From Collinsella sp. (lineage in GTDB: Bacteria > Actinomycetota > Coriobacteriia > Coriobacteriales > Coriobacteriaceae), in NCBI GenBank assembly GCA_022720335.1, contig JAIHVJ010000030.1, positions 1 to 17,409 of the forward strand: a stretch of DNA of 17,409 nt. Reading direction: 5' to 3'. Each line of letters starts with the position of its first letter. Position 1 is the stretch's first letter. Below, piece by piece: positions 7,314-15,146 of this stretch. Below the pieces are notes generated by a model. That model was not told where the DNA came from and made no database searches. It saw only the letters and a list, made by a program, of their open reading frames with translations. The position numbers were made by a program, and so were the translations under genes.

Positions 7314-8191
7314 TTGGAGGTTCCTTTCAGCGTAAGGCGCAGATAGTCATCGATGGAGATCCGGTCGCAGGGAATCTCGGGAAAGGCCTCGAGCGCTTCT
7401 CGTCGGTTGGGTACGAGTACGTCAACGCTGTAGGTATGACGGGTGGCGCGAGCGCCTTCGACACAAGCCATCAGCTCGGCAGCTTGCGCCTGGGTGCAGT
7501 GGGCGATGCCGGTACGGTCGGTAATGTCCTCGCGCGGCAAATCGAACACGATCGAGCCATTATCGATGCAGGCGACGCGGTCTGCCGCACGTTCAAGATC
7601 GGAGGTAATGTGGCTCGAGAACAATACGCTGCGCTGTCCGTCGGCGACAAAGGAGAGCAGCTCATCGAGCAGCTCCTCACGCGCCATAGGATCGAGGCCC
7701 GCGGTGGCTTCGTCCAAGATGAGCAGCTCGGCCTTGTGACTGAGCGCGCACGCGAGCTGCAGTTTCATGCCCATGCCACGGGAGAGGTCCTTGACCTTTG
7801 CCTTGGGGTCCAGACTAAACCGGTCGATGAGGCTGGCGAAGGTGTCGTGGTTCCAGGTGGGGTACGCCGGACCTACGAGCGCCTCGACCTCCGTCACCTT
7901 GAGCGTGGAAGGGAAGGGGCACGTGTCCAGCACGAGTCCGATGCGAGAGCGCGTGCGACGTTGTTGCTCATCGGGCGCATTGGCATCGCAGCGCTGCCCA
8001 AACAGGCATACCTCGCCAGCATCTATCTTTATGAGGCCGAGCGCGGCACGGATGGTCGTTGTCTTGCCGGCGCCGTTTGCGCCCACAAAGCCAACAATCT
8101 GGCCGGGCTCTACGGCAAGTGTGACATCGCGCAACGAAAAGCGGTTGCTCACCCGGCGCGAGACGGCTTTGAGTTCTAACAGGTTTTGCAT
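7310..8191 (-). CDS. ABC transporter ATP-binding protein (YtrB/BcrA-like)
   Basis: A 293-residue ATPase with Walker A GANGAGKTT (37-45), signature LSRGM (136-140), Walker B ELLILDEAT (155-163) and the H-loop histidine at 194. The usual Q-loop glutamine region reads GLVLDTCPFPSTL (85-97), as in the YtrB-type subgroup where this residue varies. About 75 residues beyond the catalytic core form a C-terminal extension common in drug- or peptide-export ATPases. The ATG follows AAAGG, 23 bp after the GntR stop. Gene order GntR-ATPase-permease marks one operon and predicts that the regulator controls this exporter. Confidence 0.92.
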   Translation of the reverse strand: MQNLLELKAVSRRVSNRFSLRDVTLAVEPGQIVGFVGANGAGKTTTIRAALGLIKIDAGEVCLFGQRCDANAPDEQQRRTRSRIGLVLDTCPFPSTLKVTEVEALVGPAYPTWNHDTFASLIDRFSLDPKAKVKDLSRGMGMKLQLACALSHKAELLILDEATAGLDPMAREELLDELLSFVADGQRSVLFSSHITSDLERAADRVACIDNGSIVFDLPREDITDRTGIAHCTQAQAAELMACVEGARATRHTYSVDVLVPNRREALEAFPEIPCDRISIDDYLRLTLKGTSK

Positions 8192-8214
8192 GGTATAGCC
8201 TTTCTTGCAGATGG

Positions 8215-8595
8215 CTACTGCATGGTTTCGGGAGCTACCAGGTCGAGCATCTCGTGCAATTTGTCGCGCGTGACGCCCAAGGTGTCGGCTTGCGCTGCCG
8301 CTTGCGCGAGCAGCTCTTCGATATGGCAGAGCTGGCTTTCACGCAAGAGCTCCTGGTTGCCCTCGGCGACAAAGCAGCCTTTGCCCTGCACGGTGCAGAT
8401 AAACCCGAGTTGCTCCAGGTCGGCGTAGGCGCGCTTGGTGGTGATGACGCTCACACCTAGGTCGCTCGCGAGCGCACGAATGCTGGGGAGTTTGGCCCCC
8501 GCGGCGAGTGCGCCCGATAGGATCTGGGTCTTGACCTGCGAGGATATCTGCTCGTAGATGGGCTTGTCGCTCGAATTGGATAGGATGATGTCCAC
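8215..8595 (-). CDS. GntR family transcriptional regulator, YtrA subfamily
   Basis: A 126-residue regulator: an N-terminal winged helix (PIYEQISSQVKTQILSGAL, then LPSIRALASDLGVSVITTKR and AYADLEQLGFICTVQGKG) and a short C-terminal helical dimerisation region, the size and layout of YtrA-type GntR proteins. These usually repress their own operon with a downstream ABC transporter until an effector is present. The start is GTG at 8595 with AAGGAG just upstream. A perfect dyad at 8623-8656 directly upstream is the probable operator. Confidence 0.9.
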   Translation of the reverse strand: MDIILSNSSDKPIYEQISSQVKTQILSGALAAGAKLPSIRALASDLGVSVITTKRAYADLEQLGFICTVQGKGCFVAEGNQELLRESQLCHIEELLAQAAAQADTLGVTRDKLHEMLDLVAPETMQ

Positions 8596-8622
8596 AGCGG
8601 CTCCTTAGCTGATGGGCTACAC

Positions 8623-8656
8623 GTGTATATAACCGGTAAACACAGTATATATACAC
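8623..8656. promoter_or_regulatory. Probable GntR operator and promoter of the ABC operon
   Basis: GTGTATATA (8623-8631) and TATATACAC (8648-8656) are perfect 9-bp inverted arms with a 16-bp spacer, starting 28 bp before the GntR start codon. The right arm overlaps a self-complementary GTATATATAC. On the minus strand TTGCGT-N16-TATATA runs into this site, a reasonable promoter, so a bound dimer would cover it. YtrA-family operators are known to be GTGTA/TACAC-type dyads. Confidence 0.6.
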
Positions 8657-8700
8657 TATGCACAGTTACGCAAGAGGGAAATCGGAATGATCGGCCACCG

Positions 8701-8760
8701 TTTGTCTCAGTCTGTAACAACAAGACCCGAATTTCCCAGCTAGTTGTTACAGATTGAGAT
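8701..8760. repeat. Dyad element 1 of the 80-bp array
   Basis: The left arm (8701-8719) and right arm (8745-8760) pair over 16 positions with two G-T wobbles. The arm dinucleotide AG faces TT. Confidence 0.9.
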
Positions 8761-8780
8761 GTTGTTTATCCGCCGGTCCT

Positions 8781-8840
8781 TTTGTCTCGATCTGTAACAT
8801 CTGGAGCGGTTTTGGGCGGCTAACTGTTACGGTTCGAGAT
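8781..8840. repeat. Dyad element 2 of the 80-bp array
   Basis: The left arm (8781-8799) reads GTCTCGATC and the right arm (8825-8840) reads TGTTACGGTTCGAGAT. There is one mismatch and two wobbles over 16 positions. This is the most diverged right arm. Confidence 0.88.
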
Positions 8841-8860
8841 TTTGCCGGCGGATCCGTTCG

Positions 8861-8920
8861 TTTGTCTCAATCTGTAACATTAAGGGCTGGTTTTGGAAGA
8901 TAGTTGTTACAGATTGAGAT
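8861..8920. repeat. Dyad element 3 of the 80-bp array
   Basis: The arms 8861-8879 and 8905-8920 pair at 15 of 16 positions plus one terminal wobble. This is the best preserved 16-bp stem among the first three elements. Confidence 0.9.
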
Positions 8921-8940
8921 TTTGCCGGCAGGCCCATCCG

Positions 8941-9003
8941 TTTGTCTCGATCTGTAACAGGTAGAGGTTCAAAACCCGTCTAGATGTTACAGACCGAGAC
9001 AAA
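8941..9003. repeat. Dyad element 4 of the 80-bp array
   Basis: The stem extends outward to GTTTGTCTC / GAGACAAAC (8940-9004), giving about 20 pairs with one A-C mismatch. Its centre matches that of element 2 better when reversed (17 of 25 positions). Confidence 0.9.
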
Positions 9004-9091
9004 CTGCTGCGGAGTGCCGCCGCCGACCGGCAACCAAAGTCCCGACTGATGAATTTGTCCTGATAGGTGCCCTGTAACGGCATTTCGCGGC

Positions 9092-9097
9092 TACAAT
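9092..9097 (+). promoter_or_regulatory. Putative -10 box (TACAAT) of prfC
   Basis: GCTACAATAGT ends 47 nt before the prfC ATG and matches the core seen before clc, ung and the methyltransferase gene. It lies about 90 bp right of the dyad array. A -35 box is not evident. Confidence 0.4.
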
Positions 9098-9144
9098 AGT
9101 CGGGTTACAACGACGTAATGCACTCAATGCAAGAAAGGATCCGC

Positions 9145-10758
<1,614 letters not shown>

Positions 10759-10764
10759 CGCATC

Positions 10765-10798
10765 GGCGCGGTAGCCTTGCGGGGCTGCCGCGCCCTTT
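10765..10798 (+). terminator. Hairpin terminator after prfC
   Basis: A 12-bp stem GGCGCGGTAGCC (10765-10776) pairs with GGCTGCCGCGCC (10783-10794), with one wobble and a 6-nt loop, followed by CTTT. The T-tract is short, but the stem is strong and directly follows the stop codon. Confidence 0.6.
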
Positions 10799-10800
10799 GC

Positions 10801-10829
10801 TTGCCTGCCGCCGGCGGAGCGGCTATCAT
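10801..10829 (+). promoter_or_regulatory. Putative promoter of the queuosine-precursor transporter operon
   Basis: TTGCCT (10801-10806), a 17-bp spacer and TATCAT (10824-10829) match a sigma-70-type layout at four of six positions each or better. It lies between the prfC hairpin and the pseudoknot-capable leader. Confidence 0.45.
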
Positions 10830-10859
10830 ACCCACCGTCGCCTCAAGACCGGGGCGGCC

Positions 10860-10908
10860 GAGCAGTTCGGTTCCGATATCCTGCTCGTTAAACCTAAAAC
10901 CAAAGGAG
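10860..10908 (+). promoter_or_regulatory. Possible H-type pseudoknot leader (preQ1-riboswitch-like) covering the ribosome site
   Basis: GAGCAG (10860-10865) pairs with CTGCTC (10881-10886). The 15-nt loop contains GGTT (10869-10872), which can pair with AACC in the A-rich tail (10891-10894 or 10898-10901), directly abutting the ribosome site AAAGGAG (10902-10908). A small stem, loop-to-tail pairing, an A-rich tail and a sequestered ribosome site are features of class I preQ1 riboswitches, and the next gene is a queuosine-precursor transporter. The loop does not match the classical consensus closely, so this is a proposal. Confidence 0.35.
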
Positions 10909-10914
10909 TACATA

Positions 10915-11637
10915 ATGATCAAGAAGGTCATGGAGGACTACAAAGTCCTGTTGCGGAGCATTCCCGCGGCAACGGTTTCGCTGTTTATCGTGAGCGTCAT
11001 CATGATGAACCTGCTGGCCAACAAAGAGCTTATCAGCCTGCCGTATCTGGCGCTCGACTGCGGCTTTGTGGTGAGCTGGGTCTCGTTTTTGTGCCAGGAC
11101 ATGATCTGCAAGCGCTTTGGCGCCAAGGCATCCATCAAAATCTCTATCCTCGCACTGCTGGTTAATCTTGCCGTGAGCCTGTGCTTTTGGCTGTGCTCGC
11201 TCACGCCCGGCATGTGGGGCGCCTACTACGACACGGGCATGATCGAGGTCAACACTGCCCTCAACGCCACGATCGGCGGCACCTGGTACGTGGTGTTTGG
11301 CTCGTCGTTGGCCATGCTCACCTCTGCCGTGGTCAACTCCACGCTCAACCAGTCGCTCGGCCGCATGCTCAAAAAGAATAACTTTGCGAGCTTTGCCTTC
11401 CGCTCCTATGTGTCCACGGGCATCGGTCAGTTTATCGACAACTTGGTCTTCGCCATTGTGGTGAGTCATACGTTCTTTGGCTGGACGTGGGTGCAGGTGC
11501 TTATGTGCTCGCTGACCGGCGCTATCGCCGAGCTGCTGTGCGAGGTTTTCCTGAGCCCCGTGGGCTACAAGGTCGTGCGCGGCTGGGAGCGCGAGAATGT
11601 GGGCTCCGAGTACCTCGAGCGCCACGCAACCGCCTAA
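10915..11637 (+). CDS. Queuosine precursor transporter (VUT family, YhhQ-type)
   Basis: A 240-residue membrane protein with about six helices. The family-typical acidic/aromatic segment appears as CQDMICKRFGAKASIKI after the second helix, and STGIGQFIDNLVFAIVVSH resembles the conserved G-Q-x-D-T/N region of YhhQ-type proteins. Members import preQ0, preQ1 or queuine for tRNA queuosine synthesis; which one is used here is not shown. The ATG at 10915 follows AAAGGAG by six bases; the frame is open further upstream but without a site. The SDR gene begins nine bases after the stop, so the two are cotranscribed. Confidence 0.88.
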   Translation: MIKKVMEDYKVLLRSIPAATVSLFIVSVIMMNLLANKELISLPYLALDCGFVVSWVSFLCQDMICKRFGAKASIKISILALLVNLAVSLCFWLCSLTPGMWGAYYDTGMIEVNTALNATIGGTWYVVFGSSLAMLTSAVVNSTLNQSLGRMLKKNNFASFAFRSYVSTGIGQFIDNLVFAIVVSHTFFGWTWVQVLMCSLTGAIAELLCEVFLSPVGYKVVRGWERENVGSEYLERHATA

Positions 11638-11646
11638 GGAGCAAGT

Positions 11647-12327
11647 ATGCGGGTTTTGATCACGGGCGCTTCGGGCGGTATCGGAGCCGCGTGCGTGCAG
11701 CGCTTTTTGGACGAGGGCCACGAGGTCGTGGGCTTTGATCTGCTACCGGCGGCGATCGAACACGAACGCTATCGCCATCTGATCGTTGATGTCCGCGAGC
11801 CTGACTCGTTTCCAGGCGACCTTGAGCCTCAGGTAATCGTGAATGTTGCCGGTACGCAGGATTCGGCCGACGACATCGCCTCCAACCTGCGTGGCACCAT
11901 CAACGTGACCGAGCACTATGCCTTTGTGGGGGAGGGGCTTGCCGCCAAGCCGGCGCCTGCTATCCAATCCGTGGTCAATGTGGGGTCGGCGAGCGGGCAT
12001 ACGGGATCGGAGTTTCCCGCCTATGCCGCCAGCAAGGGTGGCGTTATCGCCTACACCAAGAACCTTGCAAACCGTCTGGCGCCGCAGGCCATCGCCAACA
12101 GTGTGGACCCGGGTGGCGTTGTCACGCCGCTCAACCGTTGTGTGATGGAAGACGAGCACCTGTGGAACCAGATTATGGAGCTCACGCCGCTTAAGCGCTG
12201 GGCCACTGCCCAAGAGATCGCCGAGTGGATCTACTTTGTGGGCGTGACCAACCGGTTTATGACCGGGCAGAGCCTGTTGATCGATGGCGGCGAGGCCGGC
12301 CGCACACAATTTATTTGGCCCGAATAG
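11647..12327 (+). CDS. Short-chain dehydrogenase/reductase (SDR) family oxidoreductase
   Basis: A 226-residue classical SDR. It has cofactor loop TGASGGIG (6-13), a D31 position at the end of the second strand that favours NAD(H), NVAG (66-69), a catalytic serine in NVGSASG (111-117), YAASK (Tyr126, Lys130) and IDGG (212-215) near the end. It is short for the family: the region between the second and fourth strands is compressed. It lies nine bases after the VUT transporter stop, its ribosome site AAGGAG overlaps that stop codon, and a terminator follows. The substrate is unknown; a link to queuosine-precursor handling is suggested only by the operon. Similar to 3-alpha-hydroxysteroid-type SDRs in layout, but that is not a firm call. 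Confidence 0.85.
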   Translation: MRVLITGASGGIGAACVQRFLDEGHEVVGFDLLPAAIEHERYRHLIVDVREPDSFPGDLEPQVIVNVAGTQDSADDIASNLRGTINVTEHYAFVGEGLAAKPAPAIQSVVNVGSASGHTGSEFPAYAASKGGVIAYTKNLANRLAPQAIANSVDPGGVVTPLNRCVMEDEHLWNQIMELTPLKRWATAQEIAEWIYFVGVTNRFMTGQSLLIDGGEAGRTQFIWPE

Positions 12328-12330
12328 GAA

Positions 12331-12364
12331 ACGCGCCCGATGGAAAGCCGTCGGGCGCGTTTTT
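12331..12364 (+). terminator. Rho-independent terminator after the SDR gene, shared with ung
   Basis: ACGCGCCCGA (12331-12340) pairs with TCGGGCGCGT (12351-12360), a perfect 10-bp stem with a 10-nt loop, then TTTT. On the minus strand the same stem is followed by TTTCC, so it could also end ung transcripts, which arrive from the right and stop at 12378. Confidence 0.88.
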
Positions 12365-12377
12365 GATGTATCGATTT

Positions 12378-13103
12378 TTAGCCGAGGCAAGTCCAGTTGA
12401 CGGGGGTCGAGCCGTGCTGTTCGAGTAGCCGATTGGCTGCCGAGAAGGGGCGCGACCCCATAAAGGCGGGGAGTTCTGCCGTGGCACGGTTGGCCGAAAG
12501 CGGCGAGGGATGCGTAGAGGCCAGGCAGAACTTGTCGGCTGCCTTGTCCGCGCCAGTCGCGACGAGCTTGCCTTCGACCATCTGTTGGGCAAAGCGACCC
12601 CATGCCAAAAAGACTACCGGCTGGGGCAGCTGGCAGCAGCGTTCGATAACGTAATCGGTGAGCGTGCTCCAGCCCAGTTTGGCGTGCGAGTTGGCGGCAT
12701 GCTCGCGCACGGTGAGCGTAGTGTTGAGGAGCAGGACACCCTGCCGTGCCCATGGGGTTAGGTCTCCCGTGGCGGGAATGGGGCAGCCCAGATCGGCTTT
12801 GAGTTCCTTGTAAATGTTGCGCAGGCTCGGCGGCAACTTGGTTTGCGTCGCGGGGACCGAGAACGACAGCCCCATGGCCTGGTTGGGTCCGTGATAGGGG
12901 TCCTGACCCAAGATGACAACCTTGACCTGGTCGGCCGGCGTGTAGGCGAGGGCATTGAGAATGTCGTCTTGTGCCGGATAGATGGTCTGCTCGGCACGCA
13001 AAAGGGCGATGCGCTCGAGCAGCTGGTTCGTAGTGTCACGTACCGGCTGCGGCGCATCGCCCAACCAAGTTGCTATGTTGCGGTCGCGGGTCGCGGCGTC
13101 CAT
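12378..13103 (-). CDS. ung: Uracil-DNA glycosylase, family 1
   Basis: A 241-residue base-excision repair enzyme that removes uracil from DNA. The catalytic motif GQDPYHGPNQAMGLSF places the water-activating Asp at 68, LLLNTTLTVR carries the uracil-recognising Asn127, and HPSPLS (His198) is the DNA-minor-groove loop. Length is normal for family 1. The ATG at 13103 is preceded by AAAGGAG; the frame extends to 13136 but that region contains the likely promoter and no other site. It is convergent with the SDR gene and shares the terminator. Confidence 0.96.
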   Translation of the reverse strand: MDAATRDRNIATWLGDAPQPVRDTTNQLLERIALLRAEQTIYPAQDDILNALAYTPADQVKVVILGQDPYHGPNQAMGLSFSVPATQTKLPPSLRNIYKELKADLGCPIPATGDLTPWARQGVLLLNTTLTVREHAANSHAKLGWSTLTDYVIERCCQLPQPVVFLAWGRFAQQMVEGKLVATGADKAADKFCLASTHPSPLSANRATAELPAFMGSRPFSAANRLLEQHGSTPVNWTCLG

Positions 13104-13138
13104 GGGGCTCCTTTGCGTCAGATGCTCTGTTTGCATCT

Positions 13139-13144
13139 ATTGTA
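13139..13144 (-). promoter_or_regulatory. Putative -10 box (TACAAT) of ung
   Basis: On the minus strand TTTACAATAGA lies 35 nt before the ung ATG, repeating the TACAATA core seen before three other genes. No clear -35 was found. Confidence 0.4.
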
Positions 13145-13191
13145 AAGGCGCACCGGTTGCCTTTATGCCGCGGCTGTATAAGGAGTGGGGT

Positions 13192-14094
13192 CTACGAGAC
13201 GCGCTCGGGCGCTCCTGCCATGCGAGCCTGTCCATGTGCGTGAAGGCGCGGAAGCTCGACGGTTGCCACCATGACGCCGGTGAGGATGAGAGCGGCGCCA
13301 AAGAAGGCGATGGGGCTCAGGACCTCGCCGACCAGGAAGAACGAGAAGACGGCGGAGCAGACCGGCTCGAGCGAGAAGGCGAAGCCGGTGGTCTCGGCGG
13401 GCACGTGGGGCTGCACGAGCGTCTGGGTGATAAAGCCATAGGCAGAGCAGATGAGTGCGAGCGCGACGACGACCACGATCTCGCTGGGCGTACTGGGAAG
13501 CGTGAAGCCGCCAAAGGTGAATGCGGCGATGCCTGAGAACAGGCCGCCGAAGCCCAGCTGCCAAACGCCCAGAGCCAGCGGGTCGACATCTTCGACAAAG
13601 CGCTTCGCCACAATGATGTGGCCGGCATAGACAAAAGCGGAGAGCAGCATGATGAGCGCGCCCGGGTTCAGGCTGGTGAAGTCGGCGCCCGAGAGCAGCA
13701 GCATGCCGCAGGTGACGATGGCGGTGCCGATGAGCACTTTGCGCTCGGGGGCGCGGCGCAGCAGGGCGGCGTTGGCAAACGGCACGATCACGACCGTCAG
13801 GCTCTGCAAAAAGCCGGCGGTGGAGGCGGAGATGAGGCTGGAACCCAGGCACATGCAGGTGAGTTCGGTTGCCATAATGGCGCCGATGATGGCGGCGCGG
13901 ACCATAAGGTCGCGGTTGATGCGCAACGCGTGCTTGTGGAAGAGCAACAGGCAGACCACAAAGGCGATGATGCAGCGCAACGCAACGATGCTCGTGGCGT
14001 TCATGCTGTCCATACCGATCTTCATGAGGGGATACGAAAAGCCCCATGCGACGGGAACGGAAAATGAGAGCGCGATTGCTTTTTTGCGGTCCAT
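13192..14094 (-). CDS. EamA family (DMT) transporter
   Basis: A 300-residue protein with ten predicted membrane helices in two EamA domains. The first begins ALSFSVPVAWGFSYPLMKIG, the second around NPGALIMLLSAFVYAGHIIV, and the last helix holds SPIAFFGAALILTGVMVA. The C-terminal tail is hydrophilic. It resembles the RhaT/EamA export group; the cargo is unknown. ATG at 14094 follows AAAAGGAG. It is divergent from the LysR gene at 14253, with a LysR-type operator between them, so the regulator very likely controls it. An overlapping 294-residue frame on the same strand is a shadow. Confidence 0.9.
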   Translation of the reverse strand: MDRKKAIALSFSVPVAWGFSYPLMKIGMDSMNATSIVALRCIIAFVVCLLLFHKHALRINRDLMVRAAIIGAIMATELTCMCLGSSLISASTAGFLQSLTVVIVPFANAALLRRAPERKVLIGTAIVTCGMLLLSGADFTSLNPGALIMLLSAFVYAGHIIVAKRFVEDVDPLALGVWQLGFGGLFSGIAAFTFGGFTLPSTPSEIVVVVALALICSAYGFITQTLVQPHVPAETTGFAFSLEPVCSAVFSFFLVGEVLSPIAFFGAALILTGVMVATVELPRLHAHGQARMAGAPERVS

Positions 14095-14170
14095 GGGACT
14101 CCTTTTGTTACAGAACGGTTTCGCAAAAAGGATTCTGCTCCCAGATTTGGATGTAGTAAAGCGAATGTAT

Positions 14171-14197
14171 CTTCAGTATGATTAAGAAATACTAAAG
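14171..14197. promoter_or_regulatory. Probable LysR-type operator between the EamA and lysR genes
   Basis: CTTCAGTAT (14171-14179) and ATACTAAAG (14189-14197) form an inverted repeat matching at eight of nine positions, with a 9-bp spacer, containing a T-N11-A core. The dyad lies about midway in the 158-bp divergent region (14095-14252), as expected of an LTTR recognition site. Confidence 0.6.
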
Positions 14198-14252
14198 TAG
14201 GCGCGAAAAGCGCTGGCAAAACGTTTTACGGCTGCATTGATGTGGAGGCACG

Positions 14253-15119
14253 ATGGCATCGCGGTGTCAGATTGTTTGTATGGTGGTCGATTGCGGCAGC
14301 CTGAAACGTGCGGCCGACGAGCTGGGCTATACGCAAAGTGCGGTGAGCCAGGCCGTCAAGGCGCTCGAGCGCGAGCTGGGCACCACGCTTATCGAGCGCG
14401 GTAAGCAGGGCGTTTCGCTTACGCGCGACGGTAAACAATATCTGCCGTACCTGCGCCAGATTGTGACCGCCGAGGTCGAGCTCGAGGGCAAGCGCCAGGA
14501 GCTGCTGGGGCTTTCCTCGACTGATATTCGTATTGCGACGTTTACCAACGTGAGTCGAACCGTGTTGCCGCGCGTGATCCGCGACTTTGGGGCCCTGCAC
14601 CCGGGCGTACACTTTACCCTCAAGCAGGGCGATTACACGCGCAACGCTCAGTGGGTGCACGATGGCGTGGTCGATTTTTGTTTTACGGCACGCGGATTTA
14701 CCGCTGGGCTCGAGAAGCGTGTGGTCTATCACGACGAGTTGGTGGCATTGTTGCCGGCGGCGCATCCGCTGACGGCAAAGGAAAAGGTGACACTCGCTGA
14801 CCTAGCGTCCGAGCCGTTTGTGCTGCTGGATGAAGGCGAACAGAGCCTGGTGCTCGATGCATTCGCGGCGCATGGGCTGTCGCCGCACGTGACGAGCGAG
14901 GTGACCGACGACTACACCATCATGGCGATGGTGGAGGAAGGCCTGGGCGTGAGTATGCTTTATCGCCGTACCGTTGAGGGCGTGCAAGCCGATATCCGTG
15001 TGCGGCCTATCGTGCATGCCCCCTCGCGCGACGTGGTGGCCGCCTGGCGCAGCTGGGACACCATGCCCATCGCCACGAGGCGCTTTATCGACTATATGAG
15101 CTCGCATATTGTCAATTAA
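14253..15119 (+). CDS. LysR family transcriptional regulator
   Basis: A 288-residue LTTR. The N-terminal winged helix (about residues 1-58) has SLKRAADELGYTQSAVSQAVK followed by ALERELGTTLIERG, the standard recognition helix pattern. From about residue 90 is the substrate-binding fold with IRIATFTNVSRTVLPRVI and GVVDFCFT, a likely effector site, and GLGVSMLYRR near the end. The first residues are short for an LTTR, but ATG at 14253 follows GGAGG by four bases. It probably regulates the divergent EamA transporter and itself. The effector is unknown. Confidence 0.93.
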   Translation: MASRCQIVCMVVDCGSLKRAADELGYTQSAVSQAVKALERELGTTLIERGKQGVSLTRDGKQYLPYLRQIVTAEVELEGKRQELLGLSSTDIRIATFTNVSRTVLPRVIRDFGALHPGVHFTLKQGDYTRNAQWVHDGVVDFCFTARGFTAGLEKRVVYHDELVALLPAAHPLTAKEKVTLADLASEPFVLLDEGEQSLVLDAFAAHGLSPHVTSEVTDDYTIMAMVEEGLGVSMLYRRTVEGVQADIRVRPIVHAPSRDVVAAWRSWDTMPIATRRFIDYMSSHIVN

Positions 15120-15146
15120 TGACTGGCGTGGCGTTGAGTGCGGTGT

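Larger units (their letters stand above)
8701..9003. repeat. Array of four 60-bp inverted-repeat elements at an exact 80-bp period
   Basis: Four elements start at 8701, 8781, 8861 and 8941. Each has a left arm TTTGTCTCRRTCTGTAACA, a 25-bp divergent centre and a right arm close to TGTTACAGATTGAGAT. They are separated by 20-bp linkers; the second and third linkers are alike (both begin TTTGCCGGC). The period is not a multiple of three and no reading frame runs through, so it is non-coding. It fills most of the 549-bp gap between the GntR operon and prfC. I do not recognise it as a named element. Confidence 0.95.

Noticed and set aside
8701..9003. Possible CRISPR array
   Set aside because: The conserved parts are inverted arm pairs, not direct repeats around unique spacers; the centres resemble each other; no cas genes are present.
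11743..12753. 336-residue minus frame across the SDR and ung genes
   Set aside because: It spans two well-supported genes and their shared terminator and shows no domain; it is a shadow frame.
13163..14047. 294-residue frame overlapping the EamA transporter on the same strand
   Set aside because: It has low-complexity Arg/His/Ala-rich composition with no membrane pattern, whereas the other frame gives a clean ten-helix transporter with a good ribosome site.
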